From an uncultured Campylobacter sp. (GTDB lineage: Bacteria; Campylobacterota; Campylobacteria; Campylobacterales; Campylobacteraceae), in contig CALIWP010000109.1 in assembly GCA_938046705.1 (NCBI GenBank), forward strand, positions 1 to 7,998: a DNA stretch of 7,998 nucleotides. The letters are read 5' to 3'. Shown here piece by piece: positions 1-5,823 of the stretch. A model generated the notes under the pieces. The model did no database searches, was not told the DNA's origin, and saw only the letters and a list, made by a program, of their open reading frames with translations. The first letter of the stretch is position 1. Each line of letters opens with the position of its first letter. Position numbers and translations under genes: made by a program.

Positions 1-1
1 G

Positions 2-202
2 CCGAAATTCGATGCGAAGATATGGGTGCTCGGCGAAGCGTATTATTCGATCGACTGCGACTACCAGCTATCGGCGTATTTGCAGTATCCAAACTACGCG
101 CAAAGGTCGCAGGAGGACTTTTTAAAGCCCTATTTTGAGCTGTATCTAGCGAGACGGCAGATCGCGTTTGAGCACGGCGAGGTTGTCGTTTTTGCGCATT
201 AA
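2..202 (+). CDS. 3' end of an unrecognised protein (partial)
   Basis: An open frame runs from the left edge of the window to a TAA at 200-202. It encodes the last 66 residues of a protein whose start lies outside. The visible part is rich in aromatic residues, especially tyrosine, and ends FEHGEVVVFAH. I see no signal peptide, membrane segment or known motif in it, and I do not recognise the family. The next gene starts 23 nt downstream on the same strand with its own Shine-Dalgarno sequence, so the two are probably co-transcribed. The stop codon is embedded in TAAATTT, as for two other genes here. That it is a real gene is supported by the uninterrupted frame up to the edge and by its fit to the following gene; the function is unknown. 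Confidence 0.6.
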   Translation, partial: PKFDAKIWVLGEAYYSIDCDYQLSAYLQYPNYAQRSQEDFLKPYFELYLARRQIAFEHGEVVVFAH

Positions 203-225
203 ATTTACGCTTCTAAAGGAACTAA

Positions 226-921
226 ATGCAAACGGACGCTTTTGGCTGGCTAAAATTTGAGCTCTACGAGTATCTAAAACTATACGATGCGGGCTTAAAA
301 AAGCGAGCAAATCAGCGTCTAAAGAGCACTGTTAGTAAATTTAAAAGCGAGTTTAGCCAGACGCAGCGGGACTGCGCGCTGGATGAGCTCTGCCGCGAAA
401 TTTTAGACGAAAATAAAAGCGAGCTAAAAAATCTAAAAAACCGCGGCAACGGCGAGCTGCCTTTTGAGCTCGGCGAGCTAGTCGGCGAGTATCTAAAATG
501 GCGCTGCGACGCAGGCGAGATGCCGCATCTGCGCTGGGCGTACCAGATCTGCACGCGCGGCTTGCGGGAGCTTGATAGGAATGAGCTTTTGCGCAGTGCA
601 TACTGTCATGAGCGCTGCGACGCACGAACCGTGGAGCTATACTTTTGTATGCTACTAGACGCGCTAGACTGGGGCGCGCACCATTTCCCTGAGGGTTGTC
701 TGATAGAGCGCGCATACTATGAGCAACTAACCCGCGAAGCTCGCGACGCAATAGAAAAGCACGAGATAAGCACGCGGCTAAATTTAGAGTTTGAATACTT
801 TGCAAAGCTTTACGAATGCTATTTTGAGTTTAAATCTCGCGGCGGCGAGGTTGATTTTTACACTCTGTGCAAAGAGACTGGGCTAAATTTCGCGCCCGTA
901 AAGTCTTTTTATTATGAGTAG
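226..921 (+). CDS. Hypothetical cysteine-rich protein, 231 aa
   Basis: This is a complete gene with an AAGGA Shine-Dalgarno at 216-220, five bases before the ATG. I do not recognise the product. It has no signal peptide or hydrophobic membrane segment, so it is probably cytoplasmic and largely helical. It has ten cysteines in 231 residues (50, 56, 94, 109, 127, 131, 141, 158, 198, 215), which is high for a cytoplasmic bacterial protein. Two are in YCHERCD (126-132), and a third follows a His pair in GAHHFPEGC (150-158), so C127, H128, C131, H152, H153 and C158 could bind a metal; this is inference. A weak internal echo exists: EYLKLYDAG at 15-23 and EYLKWRCDAG at 88-97. It lies 23 nt after the partial gene to its left and converges on cprS. 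Two long reading frames antisense to it appear to be by-products of its GC-rich codon use. Confidence 0.8.
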   Translation: MQTDAFGWLKFELYEYLKLYDAGLKKRANQRLKSTVSKFKSEFSQTQRDCALDELCREILDENKSELKNLKNRGNGELPFELGELVGEYLKWRCDAGEMPHLRWAYQICTRGLRELDRNELLRSAYCHERCDARTVELYFCMLLDALDWGAHHFPEGCLIERAYYEQLTREARDAIEKHEISTRLNLEFEYFAKLYECYFEFKSRGGEVDFYTLCKETGLNFAPVKSFYYE

Positions 922-934
922 CGAATGGTCGCTA
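919..934 (+). terminator. Weak hairpin at the stop codon of the 231-aa gene
   Basis: TAGCGA (919-924) and TCGCTA (929-934) form a perfect 6-bp stem with a 4-base loop (ATGG). The TAG stop codon is the first part of the stem. A-rich and T-rich sequence follows, but there is no proper run of T, so this may be only a weak terminator or an RNA 3'-end hairpin. It is the only hairpin with a G/C-containing stem that I could find between the two convergent genes. Confidence 0.3.
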
Positions 935-1105
935 AATTTGACTATAAATTTGAAACGAGCGTCAAATTTGTAGCTCAAAATTTGGTGTTTAGTTAGTCGC
1001 AAACGATACGCTAAATTTTAAGATTTAAGAAAAATGTGGCTCGGTTTAAATTTTAACACAAATTTTATCCGCGCGTCACAGCTCGGCAAACGCTCAAATT
1101 TACGC
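922..1105. other. Convergent intergenic gap packed with AAATTT words
   Basis: This 184-nt gap lies between the stop codons of the 231-aa gene and cprS. I found no gene, promoter or strong terminator in it. It contains eight copies of AAATTT. Two of them, in CAAATTTG (963-970) and AAATTTG (978-984), can pair as a 7-bp AT-only hairpin. No T-tract terminator for cprS is evident on the minus strand. Confidence 0.5.
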
Positions 1106-2344
1106 CTACGCCGCGATATTTTGCAGATTTTCAAAGCTAAATACGTTTAGCCCGTTTTTGTATTCGTAGCTTAGAGTTAGCTTATGAGCTTTGATTATAT
1201 TTTCAACGATGTAGAGTCCTAGACCAAAGCTCTTTTGCGCGCTTTCGCCCTTGGTAAAAGGCTCGACGTAGTGGCGCAGCTCCTTTGACAGCCGCTCGCC
1301 TTCGTTGATAAATTTGATCGACTCTCCCGTGATAGTTATATTTACGTGCTTGTTTGGGGAGTATTTTAGCGCGTTATCGATCATATTTTTGGCGGCGATA
1401 GCCAGCAGCTTAAAGTCGGCGTTTAGACTCACGTCCTCTAGCTTGCTAATGGTGACCTGTCCTGGATCTACCATCGCGATATCCAGAGCCTCGTCGATGA
1501 CGTCGTCGATACGGCAAATTTTGGTGTTATTTAGCTCGATGTTTGACGTAACTTGCTCGACGGCGGCAAATTCGTTTATGAGATTTTCGAGTTTTATAAA
1601 CACCGACACGAGGCGCTCTTGGTTTTTGCTTTTTTCGATCATTTCGGCGGCGAGGCGGCCTTTGGTGATCGGCGTTTTTAGCTCGTGCATTATGTTTCTT
1701 AAAAACAGCTTGCGCGATGCGTTTAAGTTTTTAATCTGAGACACCGCGTCGTAAAACGCCTCCGCAACCTCGGAAATCTCGTCGTTACCGCTGCTGACGT
1801 TTTGCACTTCGTCGATCTCGCCCGCGGCAAATTTAGCTATCTGGCGCTTTAGTTTTCTTAGCGGTTTTAGCTTCCTGATAACAAAAACGTAAGCGGCAAG
1901 AAGTATGATCGCGACTAACGAAAAGATAATCTTGATGATGTCGTAGCGGTATGGCTGGTAGTCATTGTCCTTTAAAAGCAGGACTTTATCGACGTGCTGG
2001 ACTTTTAGATAGTGGTGATTTTGATAGATCATGATAGCGCTGGATCCGATGTCTGCGGATATCTCCTCAAGTACGGTTGCGTTTGCTAGGATATCCTCTT
2101 TTTGTTGCTCGTTAGTTATCTCCGGCATCTTAAAGTCGCCCGTTTGACGCTCGTACTCTTTTTCGTTTATGATACCGCTCATCAAAAAGAGCTGATTTCT
2201 AGCGATCGTGGAGTACTTGGCGTTTAGCTCGCGCGCGTAGTTTTGCTTGTCGTAGTCCATCAGCCACAAAAACGCGAGAAATATGCTCGTAAGTGCAAGC
2301 GCGAAGATAAAAGTGATGGTGTAAAAAACCGATGAGCGTTTCAT
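1106..2344 (-). CDS. cprS: Sensor histidine kinase CprS (ArsS-type)
   Basis: This is an inner-membrane sensor kinase of 412 aa that would phosphorylate the regulator encoded just upstream. An N-terminal membrane helix (about 7-29) is followed by a periplasmic sensing region (about 30-132) with no recognisable sensor fold. A second helix spans about 136-156 and a HAMP-like linker about 157-205. The H-box has its phospho-acceptor at H220 (MHELKTP). The ATPase part shows the N-box N320/N324 (AAKNMIDNALKYSP) and a GLGL box at 374-377. The DxGxG box appears only as INEGE (346-350), lacking the usual Asp, and the ATP lid is short, which from memory is typical of epsilonproteobacterial ArsS-type kinases. 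It starts 20 nt after the cprR stop with a poor ribosome site, suggesting translational coupling. The name rests on synteny with C. jejuni Cj1226c; in that species CprRS is linked to envelope properties and biofilm. The ligand is unknown. Confidence 0.88.
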   Translation of the reverse strand: MKRSSVFYTITFIFALALTSIFLAFLWLMDYDKQNYARELNAKYSTIARNQLFLMSGIINEKEYERQTGDFKMPEITNEQQKEDILANATVLEEISADIGSSAIMIYQNHHYLKVQHVDKVLLLKDNDYQPYRYDIIKIIFSLVAIILLAAYVFVIRKLKPLRKLKRQIAKFAAGEIDEVQNVSSGNDEISEVAEAFYDAVSQIKNLNASRKLFLRNIMHELKTPITKGRLAAEMIEKSKNQERLVSVFIKLENLINEFAAVEQVTSNIELNNTKICRIDDVIDEALDIAMVDPGQVTISKLEDVSLNADFKLLAIAAKNMIDNALKYSPNKHVNITITGESIKFINEGERLSKELRHYVEPFTKGESAQKSFGLGLYIVENIIKAHKLTLSYEYKNGLNVFSFENLQNIAA

Positions 2345-2364
2345 TTGCGGGCTTTATGTTAAAT

Positions 2365-3057
2365 TTACTGCATTAGCTTGTAGCCGATGCCGCGGATAGC
2401 GTGGATGTATTTTGGCTCTTTTGGGTCGTCGCCTAACTTGCCTCTGATGCGCCCGATGATGACGTCGATGCTCTTATTTGTCGAGTCCTCGCTGATGCTC
2501 GCGCAGTTGTAGATGAACTCCTCGCGCGTGATGGCGCCGCCTTCTTTTTGAAGCATGTATTTTAGGATGTCGTACTCCGCTGCGGTCAAATTTAACGGCT
2601 CGCCTTTTAGCGTGATGACGTGTTTAAAGTCGTCTACCGCGATATCTTTCTCGCGCGCAGGCTCTTTTGTACCGCTTAAATTTGCACCCGCTACAGTGCT
2701 TTGGCGGCGCAGATGGCTTTTGATACGAGCTAGCAGCTCCTGTGGGTCGTAGGGCTTTGGCAGGTAGTCGTCCGCGCCGTTATCTAGGGCGTTTACTTTG
2801 TCCGTGATGTCGTGGCGTGCGCTAGAGATGATGATGGGTACGTCGTGGCGCTTACGGATCTCTTTGCACACCTCTAGGCCGTCTAGTCCCGGTAGCGTGA
2901 GATCTAAGATCACGAGGTCGAATTTTTCTACGTTTAACGTTGAAAGGCCGATATACGGCTCCTCTGCAATCTTTACATCCATATCGCTTTTTGCTAAAAA
3001 CTCGGTCAAAATTTCCGCCAGCTCCAGGTCGTCTTCTATCATCAGAATTTTTATCAT
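2365..3057 (-). CDS. cprR: Response regulator CprR (OmpR/PhoB family)
   Basis: This 230-aa DNA-binding response regulator is the partner of the kinase encoded next to it. The receiver domain (about 1-118) has the acidic pair D9/D10, the phospho-acceptor D52 in LDLTLPGLDG, S79 in ISSA and K101 in LPKPYD, so all catalytic positions are intact. The winged-helix output domain (about 138-230) carries the usual LTAAEYDILKYM and IHAIRGIGYKL segments. Start choice: the ATG is preceded by AAGGA with a 7-base spacing, and no earlier in-frame start is needed for a full receiver domain. It is first in the cprR-cprS operon and lies 3' of htrA on the same strand, after a terminator and a 301-nt gap. In C. 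jejuni the orthologue (Cj1227c) is reported to be essential and to control envelope genes including htrA. Assignment as CprR rather than another OmpR-type regulator is by synteny. Confidence 0.9.
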   Translation of the reverse strand: MIKILMIEDDLELAEILTEFLAKSDMDVKIAEEPYIGLSTLNVEKFDLVILDLTLPGLDGLEVCKEIRKRHDVPIIISSARHDITDKVNALDNGADDYLPKPYDPQELLARIKSHLRRQSTVAGANLSGTKEPAREKDIAVDDFKHVITLKGEPLNLTAAEYDILKYMLQKEGGAITREEFIYNCASISEDSTNKSIDVIIGRIRGKLGDDPKEPKYIHAIRGIGYKLMQ

Positions 3058-3063
3058 TTTATG

Positions 3064-3080
3064 TCCTTTTGGGGATTATA
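3064..3080 (-). promoter_or_regulatory. -10 element and Shine-Dalgarno of cprR
   Basis: On the minus strand a perfect TATAAT (3080-3075) stands 17 nt before the cprR start codon, and the Shine-Dalgarno AAGGA lies at 3068-3064. No good -35 is visible, which is common for Campylobacter sigma70 promoters. The sequence GCTATAATCCC around the -10 is identical over 11 bases to the cbpA promoter. If this -10 is used, the transcript would start near 3068, leaving a leader of only about ten bases with the Shine-Dalgarno at its very 5' end. Confidence 0.5.
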
Positions 3081-3144
3081 GCGAGTTTTGACTAAATTTT
3101 TAATGGCTGTAGCGGCTTATTCGGCGAGCGCTTTTTCGTTGCCG

Positions 3145-3156
3145 GCTAAATTTAGC
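3145..3156. repeat. 12-bp palindrome GCTAAATTTAGC, copy 1
   Basis: A perfect self-complementary 12-mer lies about 90 bp upstream of the cprR start codon. The flanks GCCG (3141-3144) and CGGC (3158-3161) extend the symmetry with one unpaired T. An identical 12-mer lies upstream of the antiporter gene at 6278-6289. It could be a dimeric-repressor site or simply part of the genome's AAATTT vocabulary. Confidence 0.5.
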
Positions 3157-3202
3157 TCGGCAAACTATCTGCCTAGCATGCGCTAAATTTTGTTTGCTAG
3201 TA

Positions 3203-3233
3203 AAATTTGAGCCAAACTAAGATGCTCAAATTT
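3203..3233. repeat. 10-bp inverted repeat AAATTTGAGC / GCTCAAATTT
   Basis: The arms 3203-3212 and 3224-3233 are perfectly complementary and are separated by 11 bases. The stem is AT-rich with three G/C pairs and has no T-run on either side, so it is not a convincing terminator. Its role is unknown. Confidence 0.45.
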
Positions 3234-3275
3234 GAAACTAGAAATTTAATCAGGTCAAATTTAAAATGATAGAGT

Positions 3276-3287
3276 GTCAAATTTGAC
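3276..3287. repeat. 12-bp palindrome GTCAAATTTGAC
   Basis: A second perfect 12-mer palindrome in the cprR-htrA spacer, with different outer bases around the same AAATTT core. It lies some 70 nt beyond the htrA stop codon, just past the terminator in the direction of htrA transcription. No function can be assigned. Confidence 0.4.
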
Positions 3288-3319
3288 GGGTAAAATTTGA
3301 GATAAAATTTGGAAAACTT

Positions 3320-3348
3320 AAAAGAAAAGGCGCAGTTTCCCGCGCCTT
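3320..3348 (-). terminator. Rho-independent terminator of htrA
   Basis: On the minus strand, AAGGCGC (3348-3342) pairs perfectly with GCGCCTT (3333-3327) around an 8-base loop. It is followed at once by TTCTTTTAAG. It begins 10 nt after the htrA stop codon, in the right orientation for htrA. Since cprR lies further along the same strand, read-through could still feed some htrA transcription into cprRS. Confidence 0.85.
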
Positions 3349-3358
3349 AGAGTAGAAA

Positions 3359-4774
3359 TTATTTTATAACAAGACCTTGGAAAAGTCCGCCGCGATTAAC
3401 CCAAACGAGCGTTTTTTTGCCTTTAGTGCTTGCTAGGGCTTTGTTAAAATCATCCATATTTTTGATATTTTCCTCGGCGATTTGGATGATGATGTCGCCT
3501 TTTTCAAAGCCTATTTTTTCGGCATTTGAGCCAGCTTTTACGTCTGTTACTAGGATGCCTGTAGCATCGGGGGCTAGGCGGTATTTATACCTTGCGTTGT
3601 CGTCGATCGCCGTGACGCTAAGACCCTCGATCGCCGTGCCGTTTTTTGCCGCCGGGGTGCTTGATTTTGTATTGGCGTTAGCTAGTTTTATCTTGGCGGT
3701 TTCGATTTTACCGGAGCGCTCGTAGGTTAGCGTGATCTCTTTGTTTGGAGCTAGCGAGCCGATGAGGTTTTTGAGGTCGTTGGCGTTTTTGATCTCTTTA
3801 TCGTCGATTTTGATGACGAGGTCGCCTCGTTTTAGTCCCGCGACATCCGCAGGAAGGCCGCTTTCTACGCTACTAATAAGCGCGCCTTCTTTGTTTTTAT
3901 AGATCTCTTTTTGCTCTTCGTTTAGATTTGCTATCATCACGCCGATATATCCACGCTCGATCTTGCCGTCTTCGATGAGTTTTTTGGCGATATCTTTAGT
4001 CATATTTGACGGGATGGCAAAGCCGATGCCGTTGTTTCCGCCGCTGCGGCTAAGTATGGCCGAGTTTATGCCTACTAAGTAGCCGCGGCTATCGACTAGC
4101 GCACCGCCCGAGTTGCCTGGGTTTATCGAGGCGTCTGTCTGGATGAAATTTTCATATTGATTTAGACCTATGTTATCTTTGTTTAGGCCTGAAACTATGC
4201 CCTGAGTGATGCTACCGCCCACGCCGAAAGGATTTCCGATGGCAAATACGATATCGCCTTCCATTAGTTTAGCCGAGTCGGCAAACGGTATGGCTTTTAG
4301 CTCTTTGGCGTCTATTTTTATGATGGCTAGGTCGGTTTTTGGGTCAGTACCGATGATTTTGGCTTTATACTCTTTGTCGCTATCTAGCAGCGTGACTACG
4401 ATCTCGTCGCTATCTTCTACGACGTGGTTATTTGTCACAATGTAGCCGTCGCTAGATATGACGACGCCAGATCCTAGCGAGCTGCTTTTTTGTTTTTCTT
4501 GAGGGATATTAAACTGAAATCCGAAAAAGTCCTTGAAAAACGGATCGCTAAACATATCGTTCATATCTGCTACGTTGCTGCTGACGGTTTTTGTAGTGGA
4601 GATATTTACGACCGATTTTTTAGCATCGGCGATAGAGCTGTTGTAGGACAGCACGACGTTTTTGTTAAATTCCGGATTTATTCTCGTAAAATCCTCTGCG
4701 GGTTCGTTAAAGTTTATGCTTGCGGCAAAGATCGCGCAAGAAGTAGCCAAAGATAATATCATTATCTTTTTCAT
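3359..4774 (-). CDS. htrA: Periplasmic serine protease/chaperone HtrA (DegP/DegQ)
   Basis: HtrA degrades or refolds damaged proteins in the periplasm; C. jejuni HtrA is also secreted and cleaves host E-cadherin. The protein is 471 aa, close to the C. jejuni length. A Sec signal peptide (MKKIMILSLATSCAIFAAS) is followed by the trypsin-like domain with catalytic triad H117 (TNNHVV), D148 (TDLAII) and S222 (GNSGGAL). PDZ1 spans about 275-365 and PDZ2 about 385-470, with a Ser/Thr/Ala-rich linker near 367-380. All key residues are intact. Start choice: the frame is open to an ATG at 4831, but that version would bury the signal peptide behind 19 residues and include the -10 element. The ATG at 4774 has AAGGA six bases ahead and puts the signal peptide first. 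The gene is divergent from cbpA, ends in a clear terminator and precedes cprRS. The cysteine at position 13 is not in a proper lipobox. Confidence 0.96.
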   Translation of the reverse strand: MKKIMILSLATSCAIFAASINFNEPAEDFTRINPEFNKNVVLSYNSSIADAKKSVVNISTTKTVSSNVADMNDMFSDPFFKDFFGFQFNIPQEKQKSSSLGSGVVISSDGYIVTNNHVVEDSDEIVVTLLDSDKEYKAKIIGTDPKTDLAIIKIDAKELKAIPFADSAKLMEGDIVFAIGNPFGVGGSITQGIVSGLNKDNIGLNQYENFIQTDASINPGNSGGALVDSRGYLVGINSAILSRSGGNNGIGFAIPSNMTKDIAKKLIEDGKIERGYIGVMIANLNEEQKEIYKNKEGALISSVESGLPADVAGLKRGDLVIKIDDKEIKNANDLKNLIGSLAPNKEITLTYERSGKIETAKIKLANANTKSSTPAAKNGTAIEGLSVTAIDDNARYKYRLAPDATGILVTDVKAGSNAEKIGFEKGDIIIQIAEENIKNMDDFNKALASTKGKKTLVWVNRGGLFQGLVIK

Positions 4775-4780
4775 TACTTT

Positions 4781-4785
4781 TCCTT
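4781..4785 (-). promoter_or_regulatory. Shine-Dalgarno that fixes the htrA start
   Basis: AAGGA on the minus strand, six bases before the ATG at 4774-4772. No comparable site precedes the longer in-frame start at 4831, so this site supports the 471-aa reading of HtrA. Confidence 0.8.
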
Positions 4786-4810
4786 TTGATAAAATTTTTT
4801 TCAAAGCGCG

Positions 4811-4816
4811 ATTATA
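4811..4816 (-). promoter_or_regulatory. -10 element of htrA
   Basis: A perfect TATAAT on the minus strand, 36 nt before the htrA ATG, predicts a start near 4804 and a leader of about 30 nt. No consensus -35 is visible at the right distance. The region it would occupy is AT-rich and carries an 11-bp-spaced direct repeat, which suggests activator dependence. Confidence 0.6.
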
Positions 4817-4836
4817 TGGCGTTAAGCTCAACGTAA

Positions 4837-4853
4837 AGTTAATTATTATTTAA
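4837..4853. promoter_or_regulatory. Candidate OmpR-family operator upstream of htrA
   Basis: AGTTAA (4837-4842) and ATTTAA (4848-4853) are direct repeats matching at five of six bases, with starts 11 bp apart, the spacing used by OmpR/PhoB-type dimers. The centre lies about 41 bp upstream of the predicted htrA start, in the -35 region, as for a class II activator. A further TTAA occurs at 4822-4825. CprR is the obvious candidate protein, but AT-rich DNA makes such repeats by chance, so this is a guess. Confidence 0.25.
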
Positions 4854-4881
4854 GTCGTTTAAAATCATTTCGTTTACTATA

Positions 4882-4902
4882 CTTGATTGACATACGCTAA
4901 AT
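4882..4902. promoter_or_regulatory. Degenerate HspR (HAIR-like) operator at the cbpA promoter
   Basis: The HspR-associated inverted repeat is CTTGAGT-N7-ACTCAAG. Here CTTGATT (4882-4888), seven bases, then GCTAAAT (4896-4902) match at 6/7 and 4/7 positions. The site covers the -35 hexamer of cbpA, where binding would block RNA polymerase. Since hspR is the second gene of this unit, autorepression would be expected. The weak right half keeps this a candidate. Confidence 0.4.
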
Positions 4903-4916
4903 CTTTATGCTATAAT
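4887..4916 (+). promoter_or_regulatory. Consensus sigma70 promoter of cbpA-hspR
   Basis: TTGACA at 4887-4892 and TATAAT at 4911-4916 are both perfect matches, 18 bases apart. Transcription would start near 4923, leaving a leader of about 27 nt with AAGGA at 4939-4943 before the cbpA ATG. A full consensus -35 is unusual for Campylobacter and suggests a strong promoter held down by a repressor. Confidence 0.8.
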
Positions 4917-4949
4917 CCCTATAAAATTAATTGACTAGAAGGACATAAT

Positions 4950-5822
4950 ATGAGCAATAGTCTTTACGAAACGTTAGGGGTGTCCGAAAAGGCCACTAGC
5001 GACGAGATCAAAAAGGCCTATCGTAGGCTAGCACGAAAGTATCATCCCGATATCAACAAAGACCCTGGCGCGGAGGATAAATTTAAGGAGATAAACGCCG
5101 CGTATGAAATTTTAAGCGACGAAAAAAAGCGCGCGCAGTACGACAGACACGGGGACGCGATGTTTGGCGGGCAAAATTTCCATGACTTTGCGAGCAGCTC
5201 GGGTATGGGAAATTTGGACGAAATTTTAAAAAATATCTTCGGCGGAGGCGGTTTTAGCAGCTTTTCAAGCAGAAGCGGCTTTAGTGGATTTAGGCAAACA
5301 GGCGGTTTTAGCGGCTTTGAGGACGATGAGGATCTAGACTCTCGCGCGAAGGTAACTATCCCATTTGACGTAGCGGTAAAGGGCGGCGAGCACTCGATAA
5401 ATTTTAACGGCGAAAACATCAAAATAAAAATTCCAAACGGAATCAATGACGGCGAAAAGCTTCGCATAAAAGGCAAGGGCAGTGGCGGTCGCGGAGATCT
5501 AATACTAACCGTAAATATCGCGCCTAGCGACGAGTACGAAAGAGACGGCGACGATCTATATAAAGACGTGCTAATCCCGCTAAAAACGATGATGTTTGGC
5601 GGTAAGATAGAGGTAAAAACGCCTAAAAAAGACGTAACGATAAAAATCGCCGAAAACTCAAAATCTGGGCAAAAAATCAGGCTCAAAGGGTACGGCGTGC
5701 AAAATAGAAAGAGCGGGATATTCGGCGATCTGTACTTGAGGGCGCGCGTGTCGCTGCCAGACGTAAATGCCCTAGATGGCGAGCTAGCCGAACTCATGAA
5801 GCAAAAACTCCCGGAGGCATAA
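4950..5822 (+). CDS. cbpA: DnaJ-like co-chaperone CbpA
   Basis: CbpA is a cytoplasmic J-domain protein that would stimulate DnaK's ATPase and deliver substrates to it. The protein is 290 aa. The J domain (1-68) has the invariant HPD at 32-34. A Gly/Phe-rich linker (about 72-123) contains GFSSF and GFSGF motifs, and the two beta-rich substrate-binding domains follow (about 130-270). The CxxCxGxG zinc-finger repeats of true DnaJ are absent, and the protein has no cysteine at all, which places it with CbpA/DjlA-type relatives rather than DnaJ. The start is supported by AAGGA seven bases (counting ggaca-side spacing) upstream and by the immediate start of the J domain. It is followed after one base by hspR, the cbpA-hspR pairing known from Campylobacter and Helicobacter, so it is expected to be heat-inducible through HspR. 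Confidence 0.95.
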   Translation: MSNSLYETLGVSEKATSDEIKKAYRRLARKYHPDINKDPGAEDKFKEINAAYEILSDEKKRAQYDRHGDAMFGGQNFHDFASSSGMGNLDEILKNIFGGGGFSSFSSRSGFSGFRQTGGFSGFEDDEDLDSRAKVTIPFDVAVKGGEHSINFNGENIKIKIPNGINDGEKLRIKGKGSGGRGDLILTVNIAPSDEYERDGDDLYKDVLIPLKTMMFGGKIEVKTPKKDVTIKIAENSKSGQKIRLKGYGVQNRKSGIFGDLYLRARVSLPDVNALDGELAELMKQKLPEA

Positions 5823-5823
5823 G

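Larger units (their letters stand above)
3058..3358. other. cprR-htrA spacer: promoter, palindromes, terminator
   Basis: This 301-nt gap holds the cprR promoter at its left end and the htrA terminator at its right end. Between them are ten AAATTT words, two perfect 12-bp palindromes and a 10-bp inverted repeat, listed separately. I see no credible gene: the one short frame on the + strand (3103-3186, 27 codons) has no ribosome site. The stretch 3104-3190 is noticeably richer in G+C than the rest of the gap. Confidence 0.55.

Noticed and set aside
353..805. Open frame of 150 codons on the minus strand inside the 231-aa gene
   Set aside because: Arg/Ala/Ser-rich translation without a domain. 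The + strand frame has a good Shine-Dalgarno and a balanced composition.
3103..3186. 27-codon frame on the + strand in the cprR-htrA gap (starts MAVAAYSASAF)
   Set aside because: No Shine-Dalgarno before the ATG, no promoter and no neighbour on that strand; most likely chance.
4736..4738. Lipoprotein lipobox cysteine (C13) in the HtrA signal peptide
   Set aside because: The residues before it (ATS) do not fit a lipobox, the hydrophobic core would be too short, and HtrA is not a lipoprotein family.
4775..4831. Longer HtrA with 19 extra N-terminal residues
   Set aside because: It would bury the signal peptide and include the -10 element, and it has no ribosome site, whereas the ATG at 4774 has AAGGA six bases upstream.
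4812..4832. Second HAIR-like site near the htrA -10
   Set aside because: Only the right half (GCTCAAC) resembles the consensus; the left half matches at two of seven positions.
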